A stretch of DNA of 64,000 bases from Chryseobacterium culicis (GTDB lineage Bacteria > Bacteroidota > Bacteroidia > Flavobacteriales > Weeksellaceae), in the NCBI RefSeq assembly GCF_900108365.1, contig NZ_FNWQ01000002.1, positions 372,001 through 436,000 on the forward strand, written 5' to 3'. This document shows positions 36,106 to 45,177 of the stretch, piece after piece. The position numbers were made by a program, and so were the translations under genes. Position 1 is the stretch's first letter. Each line of letters starts with the position of its first letter. The notes beneath the pieces were generated by a model. It ran no database searches. It had not been told where the DNA came from and saw nothing but the letters and a program-made list of their open reading frames with translations.

Positions 36106-36324
36106 GGCAAAGGCGCGGTTCAAATTGTTTATAACAGAATATATTGATCATGCTGAAGGACAACGATAGGTACCTAGTTTATTTTTCCGAATTACATCGG
36201 GCTTTATGAGGAATGTTAAATTCTGTACTCATCTATTTCTTAGTCCGGATGTATACAATTTATGTACACTATTTTAATGGGTTGATTGACAGGGATTTTG
36301 TAGTGGCTTTTTTGAATGGGATAA
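36106..36324. other. Intergenic stretch without gene
   Basis: AT-rich, with no open frame or clear hairpin. It separates the thiamin operon from the TPR/HTH regulator, and no terminator for the thiamin operon is evident. Confidence 0.35.
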
Positions 36325-36356
36325 TTGTTTTTAAAATGATATTTATTCTACTTTTG
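36325..36356 (+). promoter_or_regulatory. Promoter of TPR/HTH regulator gene
   Basis: TTG at 36325-36327, 21-base spacer, TACTTTTG at 36349-36356: a good match to the Bacteroidota consensus, about 50 bases before the start codon. Confidence 0.6.
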
Positions 36357-36408
36357 TATACATAATATTTACAATTTTTGATAAAAAAATAAATAGAAAA
36401 CTGCGTTT

Positions 36409-38187
36409 ATGAACTATTTTGTGAAATTTTTAATTCTCATTTATGCTGCTCTCGGAATTGGGAATTGTTTTGCCCAGAAAAATAAAGAACAGGAACAAAT
36501 TTTCAGCTATTTGTATAGTCAGCAGGCTGAAAAAGCTAAAAACCTGATCTATTCAAAATTTTTAAACTCACCTTCTTCTTCAGATCAAGTAATTGGCTAC
36601 GTCTACCTGGCAGAATATTATTCTTTAATGGATGATGAAAAGAAGAAAAGAGAAGCATTAGAACTTGCAAAAAAAACAGCAAAAGAATCTGGCAAACCGA
36701 TTGATCTGGCATATGTAGATTTTGGATATTCAAATTATTATTTGAAACTCAATAAAAATGATCTTTTTATAAAGGTTTTTAACAGTAGCGTTAAAAAATT
36801 TGAAAAGTCTCCTGAAAATAGTTTTATTCTAGCTCAACTGTACTCTAATATGGCTAAGATTAAGGCTAAAAATATGCTTGAAAAAGATCTGGAAAAAGAT
36901 CACTTTAAGACCAAACAATATGCTTTACAGTCTGGTAATCAAATATTGATTGCTGCTTCAATGAATAATCTGGGATATTTTTATATCGGAAAATATAATC
37001 TTACAGAAAACAGAAAATTCTTAGACTCAGCATATTCTAATTTTAAAAAGTCTTATGACTATGTGTCTCTGATTAAAGATGTGATTTCCAGAAATAAAGC
37101 ACTTACTATCTATTACATTAATTATGCAAGTATTTTAAGAGAGATGGGCGCTTCCTCCCGACAGAAGGAGCAATTGGAATACAGCCTCAAAGCATTGAAT
37201 TTAGCTACAAAATACAAAAACTTAAGCAGTTTTGTTCCGGCAATCTATAATACTATCGGTAATATTTATAAGGACAGGCATGATTTACATGCTGCGGAAA
37301 CCTATTTCATTAAAGCTCATGAATTGGTTAAAAAAGATGATAAGCTATTTGCCGCTGTCCGCATCCAGATCACCAATAATTTATCCGTATTTTATGAAGA
37401 CAATAAAAACTTTGAAAAAGCGCTGTATTATCAGAAGGAAGCAGCAGACCTGATAAAAAAAGAGGGGCAAAAGCAATTTGACAACAATACAAAATCATTA
37501 GAAATATTTTATGATACCGAACAGAAAAACATGCAGATCAAAGAATTGGCAGAGAGAGAAAAATCTTATGCCTGGCAAAGAATCCTTTATGTAGGAATCA
37601 TTATTCTGAGCTGTTTTCTGATTGTAGTTCTGATTTTTGTATTGAATTACAGACAAAAAATAAATCGTCAAAAAAACAGTTTACTGGAAGCTGAAAAGAA
37701 GCAGACAGAGCTTGTGCTACAGATTGAAAAAGAGGAGAAGGCCCATCTTGAAGCTGAACAGGAACTGATGAAACTGAAGCAGGAACAGCTGCAGAAGCAG
37801 ATGCTGGTAACCTCTATCCAACTGAACCGTAAAAATGATTTTTTAAAAGAGCTCAAAGATAAACTGGGGAATGATCCTGTACACCTGGAAAAAGCTTTAA
37901 AAGAAGAGCAGCTTACCGATAGTGAATTTTTGGAAATACAGAACCTGATTATGGAAGTTCATCCTAATTTTTATAACAGAATCAACGAGGTTTCCAAAAG
38001 TAAGCTCACCAATCTGGATCTGAAATACGCTACATACATTTATCTGAATCTGGATAATCTGCAGATATCAAATATTTTGAAAGCAGATCCCAATACAGTA
38101 AGAATAACAAAGTACAGGCTGAAACAAAAATTGGGATTGAAAAAAGAAGATGATCTGCACCAGTTTATACAGAATTTGACCAAATAG
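36409..38187 (+). CDS. Membrane-anchored TPR regulator with C-terminal LuxR-like helix-turn-helix
   Basis: 592 residues. A signal sequence (to about NCFAQ) is followed by six or so tetratricopeptide repeats in the periplasm (about 25-370; for example FVPAIYNTIGNIYKDRHDLHAAETYFIKAHELV). A membrane segment lies near 395-415 (ILYVGIIILSCFLIVVLIFVL), then a cytoplasmic coiled coil rich in Glu/Lys/Gln, and a terminal helix-turn-helix (TNLDLKYATYIYLNLDNLQISNILKADPNTVRITKYRLKQKLGL). This layout, common in Bacteroidota, suggests a one-component sensor that binds DNA from the membrane. It lies next to the surface-protein array, on the other strand. Confidence 0.88.
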   Translation: MNYFVKFLILIYAALGIGNCFAQKNKEQEQIFSYLYSQQAEKAKNLIYSKFLNSPSSSDQVIGYVYLAEYYSLMDDEKKKREALELAKKTAKESGKPIDLAYVDFGYSNYYLKLNKNDLFIKVFNSSVKKFEKSPENSFILAQLYSNMAKIKAKNMLEKDLEKDHFKTKQYALQSGNQILIAASMNNLGYFYIGKYNLTENRKFLDSAYSNFKKSYDYVSLIKDVISRNKALTIYYINYASILREMGASSRQKEQLEYSLKALNLATKYKNLSSFVPAIYNTIGNIYKDRHDLHAAETYFIKAHELVKKDDKLFAAVRIQITNNLSVFYEDNKNFEKALYYQKEAADLIKKEGQKQFDNNTKSLEIFYDTEQKNMQIKELAEREKSYAWQRILYVGIIILSCFLIVVLIFVLNYRQKINRQKNSLLEAEKKQTELVLQIEKEEKAHLEAEQELMKLKQEQLQKQMLVTSIQLNRKNDFLKELKDKLGNDPVHLEKALKEEQLTDSEFLEIQNLIMEVHPNFYNRINEVSKSKLTNLDLKYATYIYLNLDNLQISNILKADPNTVRITKYRLKQKLGLKKEDDLHQFIQNLTK

Positions 38188-38191
38188 GTAT

Positions 38192-38217
38192 AAAGCCCGG
38201 GATATTCCGGGCTTTTA
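38192..38217 (+). terminator. Terminator after TPR/HTH gene
   Basis: Stem AAAGCCCGG/CCGGGCTTT with a short loop, followed by TTATCT. Confidence 0.8.
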
Positions 38218-38311
38218 TCTCTCTCAACATCATTAAGTATAAAATATACCTGCTCAGTAGATCTGATCAGAATACATGATTGGGCGGTTTTATTTTTATC
38301 AAAGGAATCTT

Positions 38312-39358
38312 CTATAATCCAGATGGAGCAGCTGTGCCCCCTGCATTGCTTCCTCCAAGATCTGCAGTGACATCTGAGAGTGTTTTAACCTGTGAATTAT
38401 TAATAACAAGACAGTATATAGTCCAGGTACCGTTGTTAGGAGGTGCTCCGCCAAGATAATCTGCTGTGAGCCTCCACGCCCCATCGTTCCCTATAAATGC
38501 ATTGACATTAAATGGATTGTATGTTCCGGGGGTTGAACTGTAAATGTCATACTCACTGAAACTGCTTCCTACAACTACAACAGTGTAATCGGCTGAAGAG
38601 ATACTGGTATTAAAGTCGTTAATCCAGTCTTTATTAACATTTCTTATGATGTATTTTACGTAATTCAATGGTTTATTATTGGTCACAGTACCTGCAACCA
38701 TTACCTCTCCGGTACTGTCATCCCTTACCAATGTAGACACGGAAGAAGATGTTGTTCTGCTGGCTGTTCCAATTCTCACTTTACCGTTTACATCCAGTTT
38801 CTGTGTGGGAGCGTTGGTTCCTACACCAATCCTGTCGTTTGTGGCATCAATGCTTACCGTATTATTATCAAAATTAATAGCATCTACACCGGTAGCTGTT
38901 ATAGCAAGCTTATTTGTAGCTGTAGCTCCCGAAATGGTGGTCATTTCTGTAAGCGTTCCTCCCAGTTTTACGTTATTGCCAAGCATTGTAAGACCGTTAC
39001 CGGAAGTGTAAACTGGTGCTGTTTTTGAATTAATTATCCGCTGCCAGATATTTCCGTCAAAATAATAATAACCTGCCTATGTAATACCGGAAGTTTTAGC
39101 ACTCGGAGAAGAGACCGCAGCTGTTGCGTAGATCAAAGTACCTGTCTGGCTTAATCCATACTGGGAATCGGCAGCTTTAATTTGGTCTCCTGTAAGTCGG
39201 GGAACAATTACGCCTTCGGGATTGCTGCCATTTGTAGTTTTGGCGGTGATATCCAAAGTTGCCTTCGGACTTATGTTATTAATGCCTACATGTGAAAATA
39301 CCACGCCTGCTGATAACAGGCCTGAGATCAAAATAATTTTTTCTTTCATCTTTTTCAT
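38312..39358 (-). pseudogene. VGIN-type secreted surface protein, interrupted by one in-frame TAG
   Basis: A 349-codon frame is open from 39358 to 38312 except for TAG at 39077-39079. The first part encodes a signal peptide, HVGINNISPKATLDI and GVIVPRLTGDQI, up to SGIT. After the stop the same frame goes on AGYYYFDGNIWQRI, then VGTNAPTQKLDVNGKVRIGT and a C-terminal domain ending TAAPSGL. The context before AGYYYFDG makes a CAG-to-TAG change (Gln) the simplest origin. The protein would have been exported, and it shares the N-terminal motif with four other genes nearby. An internal restart is possible but would lack the signal peptide. Confidence 0.75.
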
Positions 39359-39949
39359 TATTTAAGTTTTATATTATAGACTTTCTATAATAACTGTATC
39401 GTCATTAACAAAAGGTACAGTATAAGCTTTCTTTTAACAATCTTTGTTGGAATTGAGTAATTTCCTGATTCTCCTTTTCTGTATCACTTTTATTTTTCAG
39501 GATGAATGATCATGGGGTGGATCTTTGTTGCTCTGCGGGGAATAATTTGTTTGGCAAATGTCGAATTAATTTAGATTTTAGTGCTTAGATCTGCGTAACA
39601 ATTTGTGTACAATGGTACATTTTATACTGTTTTTTTATGGTAGATATGGCCAATACCTACGGCCGTATATTCGAATAGCTGCTTTGCTGCAAATGAAATG
39701 TTTACTTTAAACAGTAAGGTTGGGAAAGGCCCTCTATGGAACATCAGCAGGTCTGAGAATAGCAAAAAGCTTCCCATTAAGGGAAGCTGCATAAAACACA
39801 CGATGAAAAAAATTGTCCCATTAAGGGATGAGTGCCTGTAATAAGGCTATAAAAAACATAAAAACTATTCATATTTTAAAAGATCTGTAATTCTGATGAT
39901 CTTATAAATTGTAAAAATCCGGAGCTATCAGAGATAACATAATCTGAGT
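39359..39949. other. Gene-free stretch with two CCCATTAAGGG hairpins
   Basis: No gene is seen. AGCTTCCC-ATTAA-GGGAAGCT (39768-39788) forms a perfect 8-bp hairpin. The core CCCATTAAGGG returns at 39817-39827, 44 bases later. The second copy lies within a 12-codon frame starting at 39802. Confidence 0.5.
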
Positions 39950-40090
39950 ATGAAAAAAATTAAAACTAATAATACAATTGACGAGCTCACTGCTGCCTCT
40001 GTAACTCCGGATGCCTCACTTTTTTATCAGCTTTTTATTATAAATCTTATTATCTGTAACAATACTAACGATGTAGGTTCCGGGCTGTAG
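39950..40090 (+). CDS. Possible small peptide or truncated gene start
   Basis: 46-codon frame. The first 24 residues (MKKIKTNNTIDELTAASVTP...) look like a real protein or precursor-peptide start. From about 40016 on it runs antisense into the end of the T9SS gene and becomes hydrophobic and unconvincing. It may be the relic of a gene cut by rearrangement. No family is recognised. Confidence 0.25.
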   Translation: MKKIKTNNTIDELTAASVTPDASLFYQLFIINLIICNNTNDVGSGL

Positions 40091-40834
40091 ATGATCAATA
40101 GCAATGCTATCAGAATTACGGGTTATGTTCATTTCTTTTCCCGTCATATCAAACATTTTTACGTGCATAATTTTCGATTTTGACTGTATATTCAAATAAT
40201 CGAATGCAGGATTCGGATACATCATCACATCTTCACGAGTCATGCTTTCTTCAGAAGTTCCAAGAAGATTTTGTTCAGTGATCTGAACGGTATCTATTAA
40301 TAACTGCTCCATACCCGTTATTGAGCTAAACTGTCTGAAATAGATTCTAATGCTCTGACCAGCATATCCTGTTATATCTACATTTTTTAATTTTGCTATA
40401 TCGCCGTTTACTATATCTTCTTCAAGAACGGGAGTTTCATTTCCTGTAAAATTGGAACCTGCCGGAATGATATAGACTGCATAATGTCCTTGTGGTGAAA
40501 AAACATTATTGGATGTAAATGTTCCCACTAAAAATTTCAATGCATAAGTGCTGCCGTTCTGTAAACTGATAGCCGGGGAAACCAGAATCTGATCTGATGC
40601 TGCGTTCATAACAGACATATTGGCCACCTTTCCGCTAAATCCCATAGCGTTTGTAAATACCGCTAAATCTGTTACATTCCAAGTTGGAAAGGTACCGCTT
40701 CTATTGATGTTTTCCCAGTTAAGCGGTATCTGAAACATCGGTGAATTTTCAAATGTTTCTTCAAAAATGGTGGTTTGAGCCATGCCATGATCAGCCAATA
40801 GCAAACTGATACCTAAAAGTAATGTTCTTTTCAT
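40016..40834 (-). CDS. T9SS-secreted protein with choice-of-anchor-like domain
   Basis: 272 residues: signal peptide (cleavage after HGMAQ), a jelly-roll domain like the choice-of-anchor/MAM-type modules (TIFEETFENSPMFQIPLNWENINRSG, ISLQNGSTYALKFLVGTF, IRIYFRQFSS), and a C-terminal type IX secretion sorting domain of about 75 residues (MMYPNPAFDYLNIQSKSKIMHVKMFDMTGKEM ... LQPGTYIVSIVTDNKIYNKKLIKK). The sorting domain sends it through the T9SS to the cell surface or outside. No catalytic motif is seen; adhesion or binding is likely. It belongs to the local group of surface proteins but lacks the VGIN motif. Confidence 0.88.
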   Translation of the reverse strand: MKRTLLLGISLLLADHGMAQTTIFEETFENSPMFQIPLNWENINRSGTFPTWNVTDLAVFTNAMGFSGKVANMSVMNAASDQILVSPAISLQNGSTYALKFLVGTFTSNNVFSPQGHYAVYIIPAGSNFTGNETPVLEEDIVNGDIAKLKNVDITGYAGQSIRIYFRQFSSITGMEQLLIDTVQITEQNLLGTSEESMTREDVMMYPNPAFDYLNIQSKSKIMHVKMFDMTGKEMNITRNSDSIAIDHLQPGTYIVSIVTDNKIYNKKLIKK

Positions 40835-41034
40835 AATTATGTTTTTATTAATGAAGTATTACCTGGTAAAGATGATTCAATTTACCTTTTGGAGGTTAAA
40901 AACACCATTTACAATACATGTACATGGATGTTACTTTTTGTATCATTTTTCTTAGGGTCTGATGATTACCTTAATTTCCGGTAGATAATAAAGTACCGCT
41001 TTCCTATTAAGTATTATCAGAATATCATAAAGCA

Positions 41035-41049
41035 GCCCTATTAGAGGGC
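41035..41049 (-). terminator. Short hairpin overlapping stop of surface protein gene
   Basis: GCCCTATTAGAGGGC hairpin on the minus strand, covering the stop codon and followed by a short T-containing tail. A weak terminator candidate. Confidence 0.35.
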
Positions 41050-42204
41050 CTTTATTTGTTTAATGATGATATAGGCTTTTGAACTATTACAGCTTCCTCC
41101 CGGACAATTTGTAGAATTGGCTATAATATTAGCATCCGGAGCTCCCATCATAATAACAGCTTCGTACATTGTTTTATCACTGGTATTGGTTGTGGTCCAG
41201 GTATATCTTCTGTTTTCCGGGGCGAAATAATATACATCTGGATCTCCCCAGGATGAGCTGGAACCTGTACTTGGGCTTCCGTTTTGGTAGGCGTCATTAT
41301 TATTACCATACCAAACTCCGGCAGATGGCAAAGACAAAGCATTTCCTGAACCAACTATCATTCCGGCAGAGTATTCTGTATGGTAGTTGAACATTATTGT
41401 GGTTGGGGAATTGTTTGATCGCACTTCAATATCTGCATACCCATAGGCTGTATTTTCCGGTACCCTCACTCTGATAGAAAATTTTCCATCTGGGGTGGTG
41501 AGCATCTGATGATAATTATTATAGCCTCCCTGGTTGTTTAGAAGCAGTGGCCCCATAACGGCAACTTCTTTAATCTCCGCAGTGGACTGTCCGCCTACAG
41601 TTGCCGTACAGAATTGTGATGAAGGTAAAAACGGAACCATAGTGTTATTAATGCTGATGCTGGTGGTGGTTGGAGAAGAAACAGAAGGTGTTCCTTTTAC
41701 AGAAAAGACCAGCTCACCATCTCCATATTCGAGCTTATCGCTCTTTAATTGAAAAGTTAGGCCATTAATGGTTACAGGGTTTCCCGACTGATATTTTCCA
41801 CCATTTCCGCCATTATAAGGTATTTTTAAATAGCCATCATAATAGATGCCATTAGCATATGTGCTGGGAGATAATACTGCCGAAGCGCAGTTCAGAGACA
41901 TAAAGGCAGGTGAAACTGCTGTAGAATTATCCACATTTCTCCATTCCGTACCATTCCAGAAATAATAACCTGTGGGTAATGTACTTCCGTTGTTATAAAT
42001 AAGCAGTCCAGTGGCATTATTTGCACTGCCAATTTTCATTGTAATGCTGGTAAGATTTATTCTCGGAGCAAGAAATCCCTTATTGGTAGAATATACATCC
42101 AAGATAGAAGAAGGGTCTAGACTTGTTGTATTGATGCCGACCTGGCTATTCAGTTTAACACTGAGAAAAACAAGCGCGATAAATAATTTAATTTTTTTAA
42201 TCAT
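41041..42204 (-). CDS. VGIN-type secreted surface protein
   Basis: 387 residues. Signal peptide, then SQVGINTTSLDPSSILDV, FLAPRINLTSITM and GLLIYNNGSTLPTGYYFWNGTEWRNV, the N-terminal head shared with the neighbours. The rest is Ser/Thr/Asn/Gly-rich and beta-like, with Cys-containing patches (NSTNCPGGSCNSSKAYIIIKQIKAL at the end). There is no T9SS sorting domain, so attachment to the cell may go through other means. Function is unknown; it is likely a surface-exposed binding protein. The gaps to its neighbours are large, so it is probably transcribed on its own. Confidence 0.75.
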   Translation of the reverse strand: MIKKIKLFIALVFLSVKLNSQVGINTTSLDPSSILDVYSTNKGFLAPRINLTSITMKIGSANNATGLLIYNNGSTLPTGYYFWNGTEWRNVDNSTAVSPAFMSLNCASAVLSPSTYANGIYYDGYLKIPYNGGNGGKYQSGNPVTINGLTFQLKSDKLEYGDGELVFSVKGTPSVSSPTTTSISINNTMVPFLPSSQFCTATVGGQSTAEIKEVAVMGPLLLNNQGGYNNYHQMLTTPDGKFSIRVRVPENTAYGYADIEVRSNNSPTTIMFNYHTEYSAGMIVGSGNALSLPSAGVWYGNNNDAYQNGSPSTGSSSSWGDPDVYYFAPENRRYTWTTTNTSDKTMYEAVIMMGAPDANIIANSTNCPGGSCNSSKAYIIIKQIKAL

Positions 42205-42510
42205 AATGGTTTTTTAATGTGTTGATAGGTTAGGATAGCTGAAATGTGATCTTTTCTGATTTCCTATTCTGTACATAGGTGATCATGTAATTTTTATTAA
42301 CTCTACTTAACTTGTATTTCTTGCATACGGCCTTCGATTTTTGAACAGACAGACATAACTTTTTTAAATAAAAACAGGGGCTTTTTGATTGCCCCCGTAG
42401 TACAGAAACAAAAAGGCAACTAATAAGAATCATTGTATCTGCGTCAAAACCTGGTTTATGATTAATAGTATATTTGATTTTTATTAAAAAAAATGACAGG
42501 CATTCAGTAT
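42205..42510. other. Intergenic gap in the surface-protein array
   Basis: No supported gene. A minus-strand frame at 42230-42433 has unusual Lys/Cys-rich composition and no signal or motif. It probably holds the promoter of the 41041-42204 gene. Confidence 0.35.
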
Positions 42511-43572
42511 TTAATCCTGGTTAAATTCTAAAACTACCTGATCAAAATTAGCTCCTGCAGAAGTAGTTGCACTACCTGCAAGATCATTCCATTGTCTTGA
42601 AGAGTTATTCGCAGTACTCAGAATCTGGCAAGAACCCTCTGTTCCTCCCGAGTTATTTGGTTCTCCCGCGTTAAAAAAACCTTGTGGAGTAGAGTTAGGA
42701 GAAGTTGTCCAGTCTATGAACCAGTTTTCGCCAGTTATCCAAGTAAATTCATTGCTGTTACCAGGATAGGCTACCTTATTGTAACCAATCCAGATGCTGT
42801 TATTGAGATTATACCCGTTAGGTGCGGCTGCCAGTATATTATTGTAAACCCACGTACGCTCTGCAGTGGATGGCAGTGTTACAATGTATCCTCCAATCTG
42901 CTTGGCAAGGCTGAATGTGTTATAGAAGGTGGTGCCTGCTCCCAGCTGATAGGCACAGTAAGTATGGCCATTAGAACCCGCACCGGTCCATTTTTTACAT
43001 CCTAATTCTGTAACGGATGCTCCGTTGAAAGTCGCCGGTACAGTTCTTAATGAAGCATTTACCGGGGTATATCCTAAGACTGCAGAACTGAATCCGTTGG
43101 TATTTCCGGAACCTGTAGATCCGGAGTTGCTGGCCAGTCCATTAGAAAACAGAGTAACTACCCAGGTTGATCCTGTAGTATTTCCCGTACTTTTCACCAC
43201 AGCGTAATATCCTGAAGGCAAAGCAAAATTAGACTGGCTTACCTGTGTGTTGGAAATATCAATTTTTTCGGTTCCGTTAGGAGTCAGCACAATATTAAAG
43301 CCACTTTCATTTCTGATTTCATAGATTCGTCCTTTAAAATTAGGGCTGGTTTGGGCAGCAGGTAATGACCATGCGGCCGTGGAAGTCCCTCTGTAATCCA
43401 GATATTGATCTGATCCTGATACGCTGTAGGCAGCAGTTGTGATCTGCTTATACGGGGTTGCAAATGATCCATTCACCTCAAAGGTGCTCCCTGGTGTATT
43501 GGTGTTAATACCGACCTGAGCCTGGGAACATAGGAAACAGTTAATAAGTAATAAAGTGATTTTTGATTTCAT
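42511..43572 (-). CDS. C-type lectin-like secreted protein, copy 1
   Basis: 353 residues. Signal peptide, AQVGINTNTPGSTFEVNGSF head, a beta region (about 45-145), a Ser/Gly/Asn linker, then a C-type lectin domain (about 200-353). Lectin landmarks are WIGYNKVAYPG, FTWITGENW, the Ca2+/sugar-binding EPNN and RQWND, with paired Cys residues (LGCKKW, YCAYQLG, GSCQIL). EPN in classical lectins means mannose-type specificity. The 42511 gene is the last of a five-gene run on the minus strand, 51 bases after its paralogue. The EPN and WND motifs are what I see; carbohydrate binding is inferred. Confidence 0.82.
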   Translation of the reverse strand: MKSKITLLLINCFLCSQAQVGINTNTPGSTFEVNGSFATPYKQITTAAYSVSGSDQYLDYRGTSTAAWSLPAAQTSPNFKGRIYEIRNESGFNIVLTPNGTEKIDISNTQVSQSNFALPSGYYAVVKSTGNTTGSTWVVTLFSNGLASNSGSTGSGNTNGFSSAVLGYTPVNASLRTVPATFNGASVTELGCKKWTGAGSNGHTYCAYQLGAGTTFYNTFSLAKQIGGYIVTLPSTAERTWVYNNILAAAPNGYNLNNSIWIGYNKVAYPGNSNEFTWITGENWFIDWTTSPNSTPQGFFNAGEPNNSGGTEGSCQILSTANNSSRQWNDLAGSATTSAGANFDQVVLEFNQD

Positions 43573-43623
43573 AATATGGGTTTTAAATTTTTATATTTTA
43601 GTTAAATTGTAAGAAAGCCAGAA

Positions 43624-44694
43624 TTAATCTTCATTAAACTCTAGTACTACCTGGTTAAAATTAATACTCGCATTATTGGTAGCACTACCAGAAACATCAT
43701 TCCACTGCCTAGAATTACTTGTATAGAAACTGAATATATGGCAGGATCCTTCGGTACCATTGGCATTGTTTGGCTCTCCTGTATAGAAGAAGCTCTGCGG
43801 TGTAGAATTGGGTGATGTAGTCCAGTCTATAGTCCAGTCTTCTCCAGTGATCCAGGTAAACTTATTACTATTGCCGGGATAAGAAACTTTATTGTATCCA
43901 ATCCAAATATTGTTAAGCAGAGTATAGCCACTACCAGAAGCCAATATATTATTATAAACCCAGTTACGCTCTGCGTTCGATGGAAGTGTTACAATATACC
44001 CACCAACTTGCTTTGCGAAAATAAAGGTATCATAAAACGTTTTTCCGTTTGAATATGGATCGCCATTTCCAAGCTGATATGCACAATAGGTGTGACCATT
44101 TGCTCCCGTCCCTGACCACTTTTTGCATCCCAATTCAGTTACACTGGATCCTCCAAATGATGTAGGTACAAGTCTTTGCGAAGCTTTTGAAGGTATGTAG
44201 CCTAAAATCGATGTATCGAAACCATCAGCATTATTATTTCCATTGGAACCACTAGTCGTTATACCATTAGACATTAATGTAGCCGCCCATGTTGACCCTG
44301 TAGTATTTCCCGTGCTTTTTAGCACTGCATAATATCCTGAAGGCAAAAGAAAGTTAGATTGATTAAGCTGTGTATTCGAAATATCAATTTTTTCTGTTCC
44401 GTTAGGAGTCAGCACAATATTAAAGCCACTTTCATTTCTGATCTCATAAATTCTTCCTTTGAGGTTAGGACTGGCTTGGGCAGCAGGTAATAACCATGCG
44501 GCCGTGGAAGTCCCTCTGTAATCCAGATATTGATCTGACGATAGCAGGTTGTAAGATGGAGTAGTGATCAGCTTGTACGGAGTAGAAAAAGAACCGTTGA
44601 TTTCAAAAGTACTCTTAGGAGTTGTCGTGTTAATCCCGACCTGGCCATAAGCTAAAAAACTGGTTAAGCTCAGTAATAGAATTTTGTTTTTCAT
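43624..44694 (-). CDS. C-type lectin-like secreted protein, copy 2
   Basis: 356-residue paralogue of the following gene with the same plan: signal peptide, GQVGINTTTPKSTFEINGSF, beta region, linker, lectin domain with WIGYNKVSYPG, FTWITGEDW, EPNN and RQWND. The copies are near-identical in the region NESGFNIVLTPNGTEKIDISN and conserved in the lectin fold, but differ in the linker and in loops around the ligand site (for example GDPYSNGKTFYDTF and IFSFYTSNSRQ). That pattern suggests duplication followed by change of the binding surface. It starts 27 bases after the HTH gene upstream. Confidence 0.82.
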   Translation of the reverse strand: MKNKILLLSLTSFLAYGQVGINTTTPKSTFEINGSFSTPYKLITTPSYNLLSSDQYLDYRGTSTAAWLLPAAQASPNLKGRIYEIRNESGFNIVLTPNGTEKIDISNTQLNQSNFLLPSGYYAVLKSTGNTTGSTWAATLMSNGITTSGSNGNNNADGFDTSILGYIPSKASQRLVPTSFGGSSVTELGCKKWSGTGANGHTYCAYQLGNGDPYSNGKTFYDTFIFAKQVGGYIVTLPSNAERNWVYNNILASGSGYTLLNNIWIGYNKVSYPGNSNKFTWITGEDWTIDWTTSPNSTPQSFFYTGEPNNANGTEGSCHIFSFYTSNSRQWNDVSGSATNNASINFNQVVLEFNED

Positions 44695-44721
44695 TGTTGT
44701 TTTATCGTTATTTATAATTTT

Positions 44722-45147
44722 CTATTTGCCGTATTTTTCAATCCATTTATACAGTGTGGTTTTGGGAATTCTGTATTCTTTTATAATCTGTTCTTTTGTT
44801 TTTTCATTTTCTTTGATCAGAGTAAGAATAAAATCAATCAGCTCTCTTGTATACAGCTTTTTTCTAAATTGTGGAAGGTCTTTAGTGAGTACTTCTGTTT
44901 TTAAATTTTCATTACTGGTGGGAGCGTAGAGAATAAGATGCTGACTGTATATTCTAAAAAGATCGTACTCAAGCAATTTACTCCACTTAAGAAGCATGCC
45001 TGAATCTATACTTTCAGAATGGTACATGGCTGCTATTTCCTCTTCGCTGCTCTGTAAGAATTTACCAATACGATTAGAATCTATTTTTAATTCATCAACT
45101 TTTTGTTGAATAAGCTTTCCAATATGTATGTGTTTAAAATCCATCAC
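44722..45147 (-). CDS. Small helix-turn-helix protein A in surface-protein operon
   Basis: 141 residues with two parts. The N-terminal half (KHIHIGKLIQQKVDELKIDSNRIGKFLQSSEEEIAAMYHSESIDSGMLLKWSKLLEYDLFRIYSQHLILYAP) looks like a Cro/C1-like domain. The C-terminal half (YTRELIDFILTLIKENEKTKEQIIKEYRIPKTTLYKWIEKYG) is a transposase/Hin-like helix-turn-helix. It is not followed by any integrase catalytic gene, so I read it as a regulator rather than an IS OrfA. I recall similar proteins in other Chryseobacterium genomes, often paired with the second HTH protein, but cannot verify that here. Confidence 0.7.
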   Translation of the reverse strand: MMDFKHIHIGKLIQQKVDELKIDSNRIGKFLQSSEEEIAAMYHSESIDSGMLLKWSKLLEYDLFRIYSQHLILYAPTSNENLKTEVLTKDLPQFRKKLYTRELIDFILTLIKENEKTKEQIIKEYRIPKTTLYKWIEKYGK

Positions 45148-45177
45148 TTGTGTTTTTTTTAGCAGTATAATCTGTTA

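Noticed and set aside
42230..42433. Minus-strand frame of 67 codons between two surface-protein genes
   Set aside because: Lys/Cys-rich, lacks a signal peptide or VGIN head, and the likely promoter of the downstream gene lies here.
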